Shown one piece after another: positions 63,324-64,000 of a stretch of DNA of 64,000 nucleotides (its first letter is position 1; each line of letters starts with the position of its first letter). Under the pieces are notes generated by a model. The model did no database searches. It was not told where the DNA came from and worked only from the letters and a program-made list of their open reading frames with translations. The DNA lies in assembly GCA_029448655.1 (NCBI GenBank), contig JACCLO010000007.1:3472001-3536000 (forward strand), given 5' to 3'. Made by a program: the position numbers and the translations under genes. The stretch comes from Wolfiporia cocos (lineage: Eukaryota > Basidiomycota > Agaricomycetes > Polyporales > Phaeolaceae).

Positions 63324-64000
63324 ATGCCAGCCGACCGCCGCCCACGTGCCATGCAACCCCGCTACACTCCCAAAGAGATAAGGGAGCTGGAAGCGCAGGC
63401 AGAAGCACGCGAAGATGCGGAGCGTGAAAACGTCCGCGAAACCGAGGCCCAGCGCCTCGCCCGGAGAGAAGAGGAGTATGCGCGCCCCTACAGGCGCCTG
63501 CGCCGTGGAAGGGTCGAACTGACCTTGAGAACCGACACTCCGGTAGTCCTAGACCACATCCCCGCCCGGCTCACCAAAGAAGAACGACAAGACATCCAAA
63601 TCGAAGGACAACGAAACCGCCAGAAGCGAGAGATCCAAGACGCCCGCCGGCTTGAGCGGCAGCGAGCTCGAGACGCCCTCGCGCGATCTCGGGAAGTTGC
63701 AGCCCAGGCCAGGGCCGAGGAAGAAGCACGACAGCGCGAAGCAGAAGAGCTAGAACGTCACCAGAAACGGCACCAGGACTGGCTCGAGAACGGTGAGGGC
63801 CGATTTGGCCCAGAGGAAAGGATCGAACGGATCACCAACAAAATCAGGGTGGACTACAACTGGTTCCAGGAGAACATCGACAGTCTCCCCCCCTGGTGCG
63901 ATCTACGCGAGGTCAAGTGCACTGAAGCCCAGTGGTACTTAGCTCGCAAGTCCATGCCCCTCATCGCCCGCCTGACTCAGAAGTGCCAGGCCTTCTATGC
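63324..64000 (+). CDS. ORF0 of Element 4 (partial, runs off the window)
   Basis: An open frame of 225 codons from ATG 63324 to the window end without a stop. It starts MPADRRPRAMQPRY, has a long Arg/Glu/Ala coiled coil (about residues 15-55 and 105-160) and then a helical segment with PPWCDLREVKCTEAQW and KSMPLIARLTQKCQAFY. This last part aligns with FDISCTEKKFDW..VIPTLLETV in ORF0 of Element 3, so it is a third, divergent member of the same accessory family, here on the opposite strand. A gag gene is expected to follow outside the window. Function unknown. Confidence 0.65.
   Translation, partial: MPADRRPRAMQPRYTPKEIRELEAQAEAREDAERENVRETEAQRLARREEEYARPYRRLRRGRVELTLRTDTPVVLDHIPARLTKEERQDIQIEGQRNRQKREIQDARRLERQRARDALARSREVAAQARAEEEARQREAEELERHQKRHQDWLENGEGRFGPEERIERITNKIRVDYNWFQENIDSLPPWCDLREVKCTEAQWYLARKSMPLIARLTQKCQAFY

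Overview
This window looks like part of a mushroom-forming fungus genome (Basidiomycota, Agaricomycetes). The evidence is introns of about 50 nt with GT..AG borders inside the non-retroelement genes, a 2OG-Fe(II) dioxygenase fragment of the fungal TET/JBP family convergent with a fragment of a KDZ (Kyakuja-Dileera-Zisupton) transposase, and many Ty3/gypsy LTR retrotransposons of the self-primed (Tf1/sushi-like) kind. No rRNA, tRNA or recognisable housekeeping gene was seen. Nearly everything is mobile DNA inserted into mobile DNA. Family assignments come from motifs read by eye; no search was run.

Layout. 1-2946: 5' part of a minus-strand Ty3 element (protease start, Gag, LTR). 2947-7321: degenerate DNA with old LTR pieces and two nested solo LTRs. 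7322-20624: a deep nest, in which a solo LTR (D) contains solo LTR C, which contains the full-length 10-kb Element 1 (LTR-ORF0-Gag-Pol-chromodomain-dUTPase-LTR) and solo LTR B1; LTR E sits separately in D. 21543-24130: a solo LTR holding a short non-autonomous LTR element. 24590-27446: solo LTR A, an LTR fragment and a 44-bp minisatellite. 27447-41099: three intron-containing genes of unknown function (X1 minus, X2 plus, X3 minus), a DDE transposase relic and a second non-autonomous element. 41638-56312: a TET/JBP gene split by Ty3 Element 2 (41833-51361, itself carrying two solo LTRs), then a palindromic non-autonomous element (52705-55168), then the C-terminal part of a KDZ transposase. 56313-62039: Element 3 (ORF0-Gag-PR-RT), truncated and fused in frame to the KDZ remnant. 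62040-64000: an LTR fragment, then the leader and ORF0 of a plus-strand Element 4 that runs off the window.

Seventeen insertions can be bounded exactly, each by a perfect 5-bp target-site duplication (TSD), so the order of events can be read. Three themes stand out. (1) Elements 1, 3 and 4 carry an extra coiled-coil ORF between the 5' LTR and gag (ORF0) that I do not recognise. (2) Every family whose LTR/leader junction is visible has an 11-12 nt leader segment complementary to the predicted 5' end of its own transcript, and the pairs covary between families, which is the signature of self-priming. (3) CpG-dense arrays built on a TCGCGA/GGTCGCGG motif lie only in the non-retroelement backbone, in exons, introns and intergenic DNA of the X genes and next to the TET/JBP gene.

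The most unusual single locus is 52705-55168, where one LTR has been replaced by a 562-bp near-perfect inverted repeat, yet the whole unit is flanked by a 5-bp TSD as if it had integrated as one molecule.
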